Below, piece by piece: positions 1-6,799 of a DNA stretch of 64,000 nt. Below the pieces are notes generated by a model. The model was not told the DNA's origin. It was given only the letters and a program-made list of their open reading frames with translations, and made no database searches. Where the stretch lies: contig NZ_QXTF01000001.1 in the NCBI RefSeq assembly GCF_003583725.1, forward strand, positions 372,001 to 436,000, read 5' to 3'. The position numbers were made by a program, and so were the translations under genes. How positions within the stretch are numbered: position 1 is the first letter of the stretch; every line of letters begins with the position of its first letter. This DNA is from Sphingomonas edaphi. GTDB lineage: Bacteria; Pseudomonadota; Alphaproteobacteria; Sphingomonadales; Sphingomonadaceae.

Positions 1-1010
1 AGCCCATCTAGGTAAGGCTTCAGCCAGCTATCGTCGAGTTTCCCCGCCATGCGATCGTTGAAGTCGGCTGCCTTGCCGCTCGCCTCCAGGCGCTTCTTCC
101 ACTCCGCACGCTCAGAGGCGCCGCGCGACCCGGCCTCCCGCCACGCCTTCGCGACATCGTCGGGCACCTCGAAAGGCTCGAGGTCCCAGCCAAGTTCCTT
201 GCGCGCCGCGGCAATCTCGTCCTTGCCGAGGGGGGCGCCGTGCGTGGCAGCAGTGCCCTGCTTGTTCGGGGCGCCGTAGCCGATGATCGTCTTGCAACGG
301 ATTAGCGACGGGCGGGGATCGGCGATTGCCTCTTCAATGGCCTTCGACACCTTGCCGCTGTCCATGCCGTCGCATTCGGTAACGTGCCAGCCCATCGCTT
401 CGTGGCGGGCAACCACGTCTTCCTTGCGACTGAGCTCCGTCGACCCGTCAATGGTGATCCGGTTGTCGTCCCAAAGGACGATCAGCCGGCCGAGCTTCAA
501 ATGTCCCGCAAGGCCGGCGGCTTCGTGGTTGATACCTTCCATCAGGCAACCGTCACCCGCGATGACATAGGTGCGGTGGTCGACCAGGTCGTCGCCGTAG
601 ATCGCGTTGAGGTGACGTTCGGCGACGGCCATGCCGACCGCAGTCGCCAGTCCCTGCCCCAAGGGACCCGTTGTCGTTTCAACGCCTGGCAGCATGAAAT
701 TTTCAGGGTGACCGGCGCACGGGCTGACTAGCTTCCGGAAGTTCCGGATGTCGTCCATCGTCGGCCGTTCGTAGCCAGTCAAATTGAGCAAGGCGTAAAT
801 CAGCATCGACCCATGGCCCGCCGATAGAACAAACCTATCACGATCGTGCCAATGCGGGTCGGCTGCATCAAATTTCAGGTGCCGTGTGAAAAGCGCGGTG
901 GCGGCATCGGCCATGCCCATCGGCATGCCCGGATGGCCACTGTTGGCGGCCTCGACCGCATCCATCGCCAGGGCACGGATGGCATTGGCGAGTCGGCGTT
1001 GCGTCGGCAT
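1..1010 (-). CDS. tkt: Transketolase, N-terminal part (runs off the window)
   Basis: Transketolase moves two-carbon ketol units between sugar phosphates in the non-oxidative pentose phosphate pathway, using thiamine diphosphate, in the cytoplasm. About 336 residues are visible, roughly half of a usual 650-670 aa protein; the C-terminal half lies beyond position 1. The translation shows SGHPG (24-28), AGHG (64-67), GPLGQG (115-120), the diphosphate/metal signature GDG (152-154) and DDNRITIDG (181-189), all typical of the N-terminal ThDP domain. The ATG at 1010 has GGGAGA just upstream on the minus strand. The gene is divergent from the zapA group across about 134 bp. The family assignment is secure; nothing looks damaged. 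Confidence 0.96.
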   Translation of the reverse strand, partial: MPTQRRLANAIRALAMDAVEAANSGHPGMPMGMADAATALFTRHLKFDAADPHWHDRDRFVLSAGHGSMLIYALLNLTGYERPTMDDIRNFRKLVSPCAGHPENFMLPGVETTTGPLGQGLATAVGMAVAERHLNAIYGDDLVDHRTYVIAGDGCLMEGINHEAAGLAGHLKLGRLIVLWDDNRITIDGSTELSRKEDVVARHEAMGWHVTECDGMDSGKVSKAIEEAIADPRPSLIRCKTIIGYGAPNKQGTAATHGAPLGKDEIAAARKELGWDLEPFEVPDDVAKAWREAGSRGASERAEWKKRLEASGKAADFNDRMAGKLDDSWLKPYLDG

Positions 1011-1144
1011 GAATTCTCCCATGGGTCGGCCGGTTGGCGGGATTCGGCTGGCCGATGGTTTGGTGCCTATTGTCGCACGACCGCGCGGCGTCAACCTTAC
1101 GGGCTTCTTGCGGTGCGGCGCGGACTTGCCTAGGCCAATGAACG

Positions 1145-1327
1145 ATGGACGCTAAGCCGCTGGAAAACGCACTGGACCGGGCCGAACGAGCGCTTATGCG
1201 CATCGAACGCTCGGTCGCGCGCGGGGCGATGCATGTCGGCCGTGACGAAGCACTGCGCGCCAAGGTTGCCGGTGCGCTAGCCGAACTGGACGAGTTGCTG
1301 AGGGACGCGGGCCGCCAAGATGGCTGA
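1145..1327 (+). CDS. Small hypothetical protein, coupled upstream of zapA
   Basis: I do not recognise this 60-residue protein. It is charged and probably mostly helical, with many Ala, Arg, Glu and Leu residues and no signal peptide or membrane segment. Its stop lies inside the zapA start region (8 nt overlap), so the two genes are probably translated together. The frame has the local high-GC third positions and sits between divergent tkt and zapA, where small helical proteins of unknown function are common in this group. A role linked to cell division is only suggested by position. Confidence 0.6.
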   Translation: MDAKPLENALDRAERALMRIERSVARGAMHVGRDEALRAKVAGALAELDELLRDAGRQDG

Positions 1328-1634
1328 AGTCGAACTCACCATCGCCGGACGACTGTATCGGGTGGCGTGCCGTAACGGCGAGGAAGAAAATCTTCGCGCC
1401 GCCGGATCACTGGTGGACGCCAAAAGCCGGGAGGCTCTGGCTGGGCTCGGTACCTTGTCCGAATCGCGCCAGTTGTTGTTCGCCGCTCTTCTGCTGGCAG
1501 ATCAGTTGGTCGACGGCCGCCAGGCCGAAATACAGACCGTCATTGATCCGGGGCTGGTGGAACGGTCAGAACAGCTTGCTCAGCGGCTCGAATCTCTCGC
1601 CGATGCCCTTGAGCATAACGCCGGCGCCGCCTAA
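1320..1634 (+). CDS. zapA: Cell division protein ZapA
   Basis: ZapA binds FtsZ and promotes bundling of protofilaments in the division ring. The 104 aa protein has the usual ZapA layout: an N-terminal beta-rich half beginning VELTIAGRLYRVACRNGEE, then a long helix rich in Leu, Ala, Gln and Glu that would form the coiled-coil tetramer. Length is normal. The ATG overlaps the preceding small ORF. Directly downstream lie 6S RNA and fau, the conserved zapA-ssrS-fau arrangement of many proteobacteria, which strengthens all three calls. Confidence 0.9.
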   Translation: MAEVELTIAGRLYRVACRNGEEENLRAAGSLVDAKSREALAGLGTLSESRQLLFAALLLADQLVDGRQAEIQTVIDPGLVERSEQLAQRLESLADALEHNAGAA

Positions 1635-1636
1635 GT

Positions 1637-1775
1637 AGGTGGCGACGGGTTCTGCCTCGTACGAGCTGATAATATCCCTGAGGCGATTTCCGATCCATGG
1701 GAGCTGTCCCTACCTGGACCCTGGTCCGGGAACACGGTGCCCACCTGACGTTCTTGGCGTCAGAGGATTTTAGAG
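1637..1775 (+). ncRNA. ssrS: 6S RNA (boundaries approximate)
   Basis: 6S RNA mimics an open promoter and binds the housekeeping RNA polymerase holoenzyme. The 150 nt gap between zapA and fau has no ORF but has 6S-like features: TAATATCCCTGAGG near the 5' side, GGGAGCTGTCCCTACC in the middle, CCTGGTCCGGG, and a 3' part GTGCCCACCTGACG followed by GCGTCAGAGGA that can pair back toward the 5' arm. The location between zapA and fau is the classic one. Ends are estimated from the closing-stem region, not measured. Confidence 0.85.
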
Positions 1776-1784
1776 CAAACGGCC

Positions 1785-2372
1785 ATGGTGGTCCCGTCAC
1801 TTCCCCTTCCCGCCAACAAGGTTGCGCTTCGCCGGCTGGCGAGAGAGCGTCGCAAGACTTTCGTGGAAGACCTTGATCTGGAAAGGAAGAGCCAGCTTGA
1901 ACTTGCTCTGGTGGAACATCTGCGCCCGCTGCTGGAGAAAGCGCGAATCATTGGCGGCTATTGTCCGATGACCATGGAAATTAGCCCCTTGCCGGCACTT
2001 GAAATCGCTCGCCAGTACGGCGGGACCATCGCGTACCCCGCATTTGCAAACCGGCTCGATCCTTTCCGCTTTCTCGAGGGCAAACCTACCAGCCCGGGCC
2101 CGTGGTCCGTCGACCAGCCAGCCCTGTCGTCACCGGCGGTGTATCCCGACCTCGTCCTGCTACCGCTGCTCGCCATCGACCGAAAGGGAACGCGCTTGGG
2201 ACAGGGCAAAGGGCATTACGACCGAGTTGTCGGCGACTTGCGGCGCAGAGGCGCGCAGCTGATCGGCGTCGGATGGGAGATTCAACTGATCGAAGGGGAA
2301 ATTCCGGCCGACGCCTGGGATATTCCGCTGGACGGTTTCGGATCGCCGTCGGGCCTGGAGTTGTTCCGATGA
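1785..2372 (+). CDS. fau: 5-formyltetrahydrofolate cyclo-ligase
   Basis: This enzyme converts 5-formyl-THF to 5,10-methenyl-THF with ATP, rescuing folate from an inactive storage form. The 195 aa sequence has an Arg-rich N-terminal helix (VALRRLARERR), the IGGYCPMTMEISP segment and the family signature GTRLGQGKGHYDR near residues 139-151, which contributes the ATP and substrate site. Length matches the family. It follows 6S RNA and overlaps the next gene by an ATGA junction. In E. coli the homologue (ygfA) is co-transcribed with 6S RNA, and the same is likely here. Confidence 0.93.
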   Translation: MVVPSLPLPANKVALRRLARERRKTFVEDLDLERKSQLELALVEHLRPLLEKARIIGGYCPMTMEISPLPALEIARQYGGTIAYPAFANRLDPFRFLEGKPTSPGPWSVDQPALSSPAVYPDLVLLPLLAIDRKGTRLGQGKGHYDRVVGDLRRRGAQLIGVGWEIQLIEGEIPADAWDIPLDGFGSPSGLELFR

Positions 2373-2581
2373 ATCAGCCGAGCTGGCGCAAACCCGCCGG
2401 CATTTTCTTCATTTTGGCACTGATTGTCGTTTGGGCGGTGCTGATCGCATCAGCGGCGGATCATGTCGGCAATTGGCCGATCCTGGCCCAGTCCGCCTTC
2501 TATTTAGTGGCAGGGATCGCCTGGATTCTACCGCTCAAACCCCTTCTCCGCTGGATGGAATCGGGACATTTCAAAGACTGA
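2369..2581 (+). CDS. Small two-helix membrane protein (DUF2842-like)
   Basis: A 70 aa protein with two predicted membrane helices: one around residues 10-31 (IFFILALIVVWAVLIA) and one around 38-58 (AQSAFYLVAGIAWILPL), ending in a short charged tail. This two-helix pattern with the WILPL.P motif matches the DUF2842 family of alphaproteobacterial inner-membrane proteins, whose function is unknown. The ATG overlaps the fau stop by four bases (ATGA), which fixes the start and indicates translational coupling. Confidence 0.8.
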   Translation: MNQPSWRKPAGIFFILALIVVWAVLIASAADHVGNWPILAQSAFYLVAGIAWILPLKPLLRWMESGHFKD

Positions 2582-2644
2582 AACGACCCGTTCGTCGACG
2601 GTTCATTGATTTAAGTGTATTGGGGCACCAAATCACCACGCCCC

Positions 2645-3709
2645 ATGACCATTGCACTCTTCTCCAAGCCCTTGAGGCCCTGGCGCACCCATCCGCGGGA
2701 AACCGTCGCGGCCGCGGCATTGTCGGTCGTGGGCCTCGTGGCCCTTGGCCAAGCGAGTGGGGCAACAACCTTACTGCCGGATTTCCAGAAAGCGCGGGAC
2801 GCCGTTTCGACGCCCGCTGCGCCCCCGCCCGCCCTGCCCTACGATCTCCGGCCAATCGCGCCCGAGACCGCGGTCGCGGTCAATGCAAAAATACCCGTGG
2901 CGGGCGCCGGCAGTGCCGCCAGCCCCTTTTCGATGGGCAATGCCTCGGCCGAGGTGCGGGCGCGGGCGCTCGAATGCCTGACCAGCGCCATTTACTATGA
3001 AGCGGGGCAGGAAAGCACGGACGGCCAGCGAGGCGTGGCACAGGTGATCCTCAATCGCGTCCGTCATCCGGCATTCCCGAGCAGCGTGTGCGGCGTGGTC
3101 TATGAAGGGTCGACGCGTCCAACCGGGTGTCAGTTCACCTTCACCTGTGACGGATCTATGACGCGCCGCCCCGTCCCGGCACTCTGGAACCGCGCACAGG
3201 CGGTCGCCCGCGACATGCTGTCCGGCCGCGTCTATGCGCCGGCCGGCCATGCAACCCATTATCACGCCAATTATGTTGTTCCTTACTGGGCCTCGAGCCT
3301 GGTCAAGACGACGGTCGAGGGCGCGCACATCTTCTATCGCTGGACAGGCAGCTGGGGCCAGCCGGCGGCATTTACCAGCCGCTGGTCGCGCCAGGAAGCT
3401 AATCCCTCCGCGCTACGTCTTGCTGCGCTAAGCGTGCCGCACGTGACGCCTGCGACGAAACAGGCCTCTGCAACGGTCGAAAAGCTTGAAGCCGCCGGCG
3501 CCAAGGTCACGACCGAGGCGGGCGGCCGCGTCCGCGTCCGCTTCAGCCAGGAAGCCCGTGACGCAGTCGAGAAGGTCAAGGTCACGCCCTACGTCGAACG
3601 TGTCGCCGCGTCTGACAACCTGCGTTACGCCCTTGGTGGCGGAGAGAACACGACGGCCAACCAGGCAGCCTTCGGCGCTGGTGCAAGCAGCGCGGCGGCA
3701 AGCAACTGA
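2645..3709 (+). CDS. SleB-type cell wall hydrolase, membrane-anchored
   Basis: Probable lytic glycoside hydrolase acting on peptidoglycan in the periplasm. The 354 aa product has an N-terminal hydrophobic anchor (about 22-40, AAAALSVVGLVALGQAS), a Pro/Ala-rich linker, and a Hydrolase_2 (SleB/CwlJ) domain at about 108-240. That domain has LTSAIYYEAGQES, where Glu119 is the likely catalytic residue, then GQRGVAQVILNRVRHPAFP and GHATHYHANYVVPYW. The last 115 residues are low-complexity. I chose the ATG at 2645; an in-frame GTG at 2615 would add ten residues. It appears monocistronic. Related proteins act in spore germination in Bacillus, but the role in Gram-negatives is general wall turnover by inference. 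Confidence 0.87.
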   Translation: MTIALFSKPLRPWRTHPRETVAAAALSVVGLVALGQASGATTLLPDFQKARDAVSTPAAPPPALPYDLRPIAPETAVAVNAKIPVAGAGSAASPFSMGNASAEVRARALECLTSAIYYEAGQESTDGQRGVAQVILNRVRHPAFPSSVCGVVYEGSTRPTGCQFTFTCDGSMTRRPVPALWNRAQAVARDMLSGRVYAPAGHATHYHANYVVPYWASSLVKTTVEGAHIFYRWTGSWGQPAAFTSRWSRQEANPSALRLAALSVPHVTPATKQASATVEKLEAAGAKVTTEAGGRVRVRFSQEARDAVEKVKVTPYVERVAASDNLRYALGGGENTTANQAAFGAGASSAAASN

Positions 3710-3754
3710 CCTGGCCCGAACGAGCGGCCATCCCAGTCATCGATATGAAGAAAA

Positions 3755-3831
<77 letters not shown>

Positions 3832-3882
3832 GCTTTGGCGTGGGCGGCCAACTAGGTCAGGCCCCTTGGGCTGTCAACAAGC

Positions 3883-5040
3883 CTAATCGTCTTTTTCTTC
3901 ATCTTCGCCGACATGGGTCAGCGTCCCGTCCTCGAACAGGAAGCCGGCAATGTCCGGCGTGCCGGCCGCGGCGAAGACTGTCTTGAAGATAATCAGCAGT
4001 GGTACGGCCAGCAGCGCACCCGTCGTCCCCCAGACCCAGGCCCAAAAGGACAGCGACACTAGGATCAGCAGCGGGTTGATAGTCAGGCGCTTCCCAACGA
4101 TCATCGGCGTGATCGCATTCGCCTCGATCATGTGAAGCGCGATAAAAATGGCCGGAGGCAGCAGCGCCGCCCACGGATCGACAAAAGTCATTAATCCGCC
4201 AAGTGCAAGCAGGAGCGATGCCGCGATCGGCCCCAAGTAGGGAATATAATTGAGCACCGCGACGATGCCGCCCCACATGAGGGGTGAATCCATCCCCAGC
4301 GCCCAAAGAATAGCTGCGGTCAGCGCCCCCAGAGCAACGTTGATGACGGTGATGGTGCCGATATAGGTCGAGGTCGCGTCGACTGTCTGCTGAATGACGC
4401 GGGCCGTGGTCAGGGCGCCTTCAAAACTGCCGCGGCTAACGATGGTGCGTTTTCGCATGCCGGTCCAACCAGCGAGGAAGAAGTAAATGACCAGCAGCGC
4501 GAAAAACAGCTGTACGGCGGCATGCGGCGCAGATGCAGTAATAATCCCGAGCATGGAATTCGGCGTTTCGACCCGCACGGTCCGCGCATTGTCGGCCTCA
4601 ATGGAGATTTTCGCTGCGGTCTGATCGATGAACTTTTCGAGATTCGAATATAGGTCAAGCAGCGGCGCAAGCGCTTCGGTCACCCGATTGATTCGCTGCG
4701 GGATGAGCGCGACCCAGTCGATCGCCGGAATGACGATGGCCGCCACCGCAAATATCGCGATCGCCAGAAAGATCAGGACGCACAGCCCTGATGCGAGCTT
4801 GGGCGGCACTCCGCGCCGCTCGAACCATTCCAGCATCGGCACCAGCGCGATGGCAACGACGAGCGCCGCGGTGACTGGCAGGAAGAATTCGGCACCGGCG
4901 CGCAATGCGAACGGCGTTGCCAGCAACAGGCCGATTCCACCGATCAACGTCAGTGATGCAAGCAGTCGCACCCGTTTGACCTGGAGCGACTCCAGGTCAT
5001 TGCCATGCGAATCGCCCGTTGCCCCTGTGCGCGCATCCAT
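3883..5040 (-). CDS. AI-2E family transporter (PerM/YdiK type permease)
   Basis: A 385 aa polytopic inner-membrane protein of the AI-2E exporter/PerM superfamily. Hydrophobic segments lie at about 26-48, 52-68, 83-110 and 175-195, with several more from 235 to 355. The C-terminal half has the family signatures GALTAAILWALGM, NYIPYLGPIAA and PFxIxLxxIEANAITPMIVGKRL-like residues (HMIEANAITPMIVG). Some relatives export autoinducer-2, others are Na+/H+ antiporters, so the substrate is not known. It ends in an acidic tail (GEDEEKDD). The gene lies alone between two tRNA genes on the same strand. Confidence 0.88.
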   Translation of the reverse strand: MDARTGATGDSHGNDLESLQVKRVRLLASLTLIGGIGLLLATPFALRAGAEFFLPVTAALVVAIALVPMLEWFERRGVPPKLASGLCVLIFLAIAIFAVAAIVIPAIDWVALIPQRINRVTEALAPLLDLYSNLEKFIDQTAAKISIEADNARTVRVETPNSMLGIITASAPHAAVQLFFALLVIYFFLAGWTGMRKRTIVSRGSFEGALTTARVIQQTVDATSTYIGTITVINVALGALTAAILWALGMDSPLMWGGIVAVLNYIPYLGPIAASLLLALGGLMTFVDPWAALLPPAIFIALHMIEANAITPMIVGKRLTINPLLILVSLSFWAWVWGTTGALLAVPLLIIFKTVFAAAGTPDIAGFLFEDGTLTHVGEDEEKDD

Positions 5041-5110
5041 GGTGCGACATTACCATCGGCGGTCGGCTTAGCTAGATGGCGCGGTAAGCCATCATATCGT
5101 CGAGCCTCGA

Positions 5111-5195
5111 TGGTGCCCCCGGTCCGACTCGAACGGACACTCCTTGCGGAACTCGATTTTGAGTCGAGCGCGTCTACCAATTCCGCCACGGGGGC
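5111..5195 (-). tRNA. tRNA-Leu (CAA)
   Basis: An 85 nt class II tRNA on the minus strand. The acceptor arm GCCCCCG pairs with CGGGGGC. The D-arm reads GGCGGAATTGGTAGACGC. The anticodon loop CTCAAAA gives CAA. A variable arm follows (GTTCCGCAAGGAGT), then the T-loop GTTCGAGTC. The CCA end is encoded at 5111-5113. Confidence 0.96.
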
Positions 5196-5273
5196 ACGCG
5201 TGCGTCCCCTTAGCACGACGGGAACGCGGGGCAACCCGGCCCGTGAGGCTTTCACGGACGAGAAAGGCTCGGT

Positions 5274-5506
5274 ATGGCAAAATCTCGCAAGTCCCTCCGA
5301 AGAAATGCTCCCGAGCCTCGAACAGGCATGCCGGTCGTCCAGCTCGACGAGCAGCAATTCGCCGACCCGCGCTTTCAGGATGTTTCGGGCGAACTGGGTC
5401 GCGTCGCGGCAATCGCGTTCCGCAACTGCATGAAGCCGTGTTGGCGCAAAAGGCGGGCCAGCTGCAAAGCCCGGGCGAAGATCTGAAAACGCCCCGCCAG
5501 AAATAG
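5274..5506 (+). pseudogene. Possible frameshifted small ORF
   Basis: The stretch between tRNA-Leu and the PGPGW gene contains no intact recognised gene. A frame starting at ATG 5274 reads a plausible high-GC coding stretch to about 5424 (including FADPRFQDVSGELGRVAAIAF), then becomes Cys/Arg/Lys-rich. A neighbouring frame picks up a sensible helical sequence from about 5425 (QLHEAVLAQKAGQLQ...) to a TAG ending at 5506. Together they read like one 75-residue helical protein broken by a one- or two-base shift near 5420-5430. I do not recognise the family. It could instead be a sequencing error or chance. Confidence 0.35.
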
Positions 5507-5618
5507 CGGGAGAGCCTGGGCACCGTCCCCCTAGCTTCGGCAGAGCGAGCCTAGCCGGTCGCCGGAACGATGCGCAGGCACCTTGTCGCGGCTAGCTCGC
5601 CTGCCCACATGCCCGCCC

Positions 5619-6023
5619 ATGTTCACGCGTGAAAAATGGCAGGCCTTCATCGACCATCCGGTGGTCGAGTGGACGATATTCGTCGTCGGCGTTCTTCTGA
5701 TGGTGCTGTCGCCACTGGCCGGCGTCATTCCAGGGCCGGGTGGCATTTTCGTGTTCGCTATCGGTCTGGCAATGGTCCTTAAGACGAGCATGTGGGCCAA
5801 GCGCCGCTACGTTCATTTCAAGCGGTGGCAGCCGAAGGCAGGGCGCTGGGCCGATTGGGGGCTTCGGCGGCAAAGCGCCAAGCGCCGTGAAGAGATTCGC
5901 AAGGAGCGCGAAGAACTTGGCTGTCCGCCGCCCGCCGACGAGCTGGCAGAAGGCCCGGTCGCGTCGAAAATTCCCGGTCCACCGGTGCGCGCTCCTGAGA
6001 TGCCGGGCGATCCGGAGCGTTGA
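5619..6023 (+). CDS. PGPGW-type transmembrane protein
   Basis: A 134 aa inner-membrane protein. It has two close hydrophobic helices (about 18-38, WTIFVVGVLLMVLSPLAGV; and 43-60, GGIFVFAIGLAMVLKTS) joined by PGPGG, which marks the putative transmembrane PGPGW family. A basic stretch follows (WAKRRYVHFKRW), then a charged cytoplasmic tail rich in Arg, Glu and Pro. Function unknown. I chose the ATG at 5619; an in-frame TTG at 5583 is less likely. A terminator-like hairpin lies about 40 bp downstream. Confidence 0.78.
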   Translation: MFTREKWQAFIDHPVVEWTIFVVGVLLMVLSPLAGVIPGPGGIFVFAIGLAMVLKTSMWAKRRYVHFKRWQPKAGRWADWGLRRQSAKRREEIRKEREELGCPPPADELAEGPVASKIPGPPVRAPEMPGDPER

Positions 6024-6061
6024 CTTCATCGGCCCATCCGACTATCGGCGCCCTCAACAAC

Positions 6062-6081
6062 GGCCGCTTCGGCGGCCTTTT
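6062..6081 (+). terminator. Intrinsic terminator with UUCG tetraloop
   Basis: GGCCGC, loop TTCG, GCGGCC, then TTTT. A six-pair GC stem closed by a C(UUCG)G tetraloop and followed by T residues, placed after the PGPGW gene and just before rpmH. It probably ends upstream transcription; the rpmH promoter would then have to overlap or follow it, or read-through occurs. Confidence 0.65.
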
Positions 6082-6100
6082 CTCATTCGATTTTGAAGGC

Positions 6101-6568
6101 ATGAGCGATGAAGCGCACTTTCCAGCCGAGCAATCTGGTCCGCAAGCGGCGGCACGGGTTCCGCAGCCGCATGGCGACGGTCGGCGGACGGAAGGTGCTG
6201 AACGCGCGCCGCGCCCGCGGCCGCAAGAAGCTCAGCGCCTAGTCATCCTGACCAAGCGCGCGGATTTCCTCGCCGCCAACCGCGGCAAGCGCGCCCCCAT
6301 GCCCGGTTTCGTCCTGCTCGTCCGCCCGCGCGGTGATGGCGATTCGAAAATGCGCATCGGGTTCACGGTCACCAAGAAAATCGGCAACGCCGTCGTCCGC
6401 AACCGCATGAAGCGACGGTTTCGCTCCCTTGCTCGCGAGACGCTCGCCGATCACGGCATTGCCGGCGCAGACCATGTATTGATCGGCCGGTCTGGAGGCA
6501 TCGAGCGCGATTATGCGAGCCTGCAGTTCGAGCTGAAGCGCGCATTGAAGAAACTTGCCGCGGCATGA
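6101..6568 (+). CDS. rnpA: Ribonuclease P protein component; frame encloses rpmH
   Basis: RnpA is the protein cofactor that helps the RNase P RNA bind pre-tRNA leaders. The conserved domain begins at about 6248 ([16 protein letters not shown]) and includes [21 protein letters not shown], the RNR motif that contacts the RNA. The frame has no ATG, GTG or TTG between ATG 6101 and the start of this domain, and the next ATG (PMPGF) would remove the first helix. Start at 6101 gives 155 aa with a 49-residue extension that reads through the whole of rpmH in another frame. The alternative is a rare CTG or ATC start near 6245-6248. Overlaps yidD by an ATGA junction. Confidence 0.85.
   Translation: MSDEAHFPAEQSGPQAAARVPQPHGDGRRTEGAERAPRPRPQEAQRLVILTKRADFLAANRGKRAPMPGFVLLVRPRGDGDSKMRIGFTVTKKIGNAVVRNRMKRRFRSLARETLADHGIAGADHVLIGRSGGIERDYASLQFELKRALKKLAAA
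6108..6242 (+). CDS. rpmH: Ribosomal protein L34
   Basis: The 44 aa product starts [19 protein letters not shown] and ends [11 protein letters not shown], a textbook L34 of the large ribosomal subunit. The ATG at 6108 has GAAGG eight bases upstream. The whole gene lies inside the longer rnpA frame, whose probable ATG is only seven bases before this one. The order rpmH-rnpA-yidD-yidC is conserved in bacteria. Confidence 0.96.
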   Translation: MKRTFQPSNLVRKRRHGFRSRMATVGGRKVLNARRARGRKKLSA

Positions 6569-6777
6569 TCGCCCGGGCGCTCATCCTGCTGACGCGTGGG
6601 TGGCAACTGGGACCCAGCAGGATCCTGCCGCCTTCCTGCCGCTTCCAGCCCAGCTGTTCGGCCTATGCGATCACCGCACTTCGGCGCTATGGCGCCGCCA
6701 AGGGCGGTTGGCTCGCGCTCAAGCGAATCTTCCGTTGCCATCCCTGGGGGGGACAGGGTCCGGATCCGGTCCCCTGA
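6565..6777 (+). CDS. yidD: Membrane protein insertion efficiency factor YidD
   Basis: YidD is a small membrane-associated protein that assists YidC-dependent insertion. The 70 aa sequence has a hydrophobic/amphipathic N-terminus ([15 protein letters not shown]), then the family signature with conserved cysteines: [33 protein letters not shown] and a final GGQGPDPVP. Start and stop are fixed by coupling with rnpA upstream (ATGA) and yidC 22 bp downstream. Confidence 0.94.
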   Translation: MIARALILLTRGWQLGPSRILPPSCRFQPSCSAYAITALRRYGAAKGGWLALKRIFRCHPWGGQGPDPVP

Positions 6778-6799
6778 CATTCAAGGACAAGAGAGCAAA

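Noticed and set aside
6020-6100. TTG at 6020 as rnpA start
   Set aside because: It would add more unconserved residues, overlaps the PGPGW gene end and crosses the terminator hairpin at 6062-6081; ATG 6101 is better supported.
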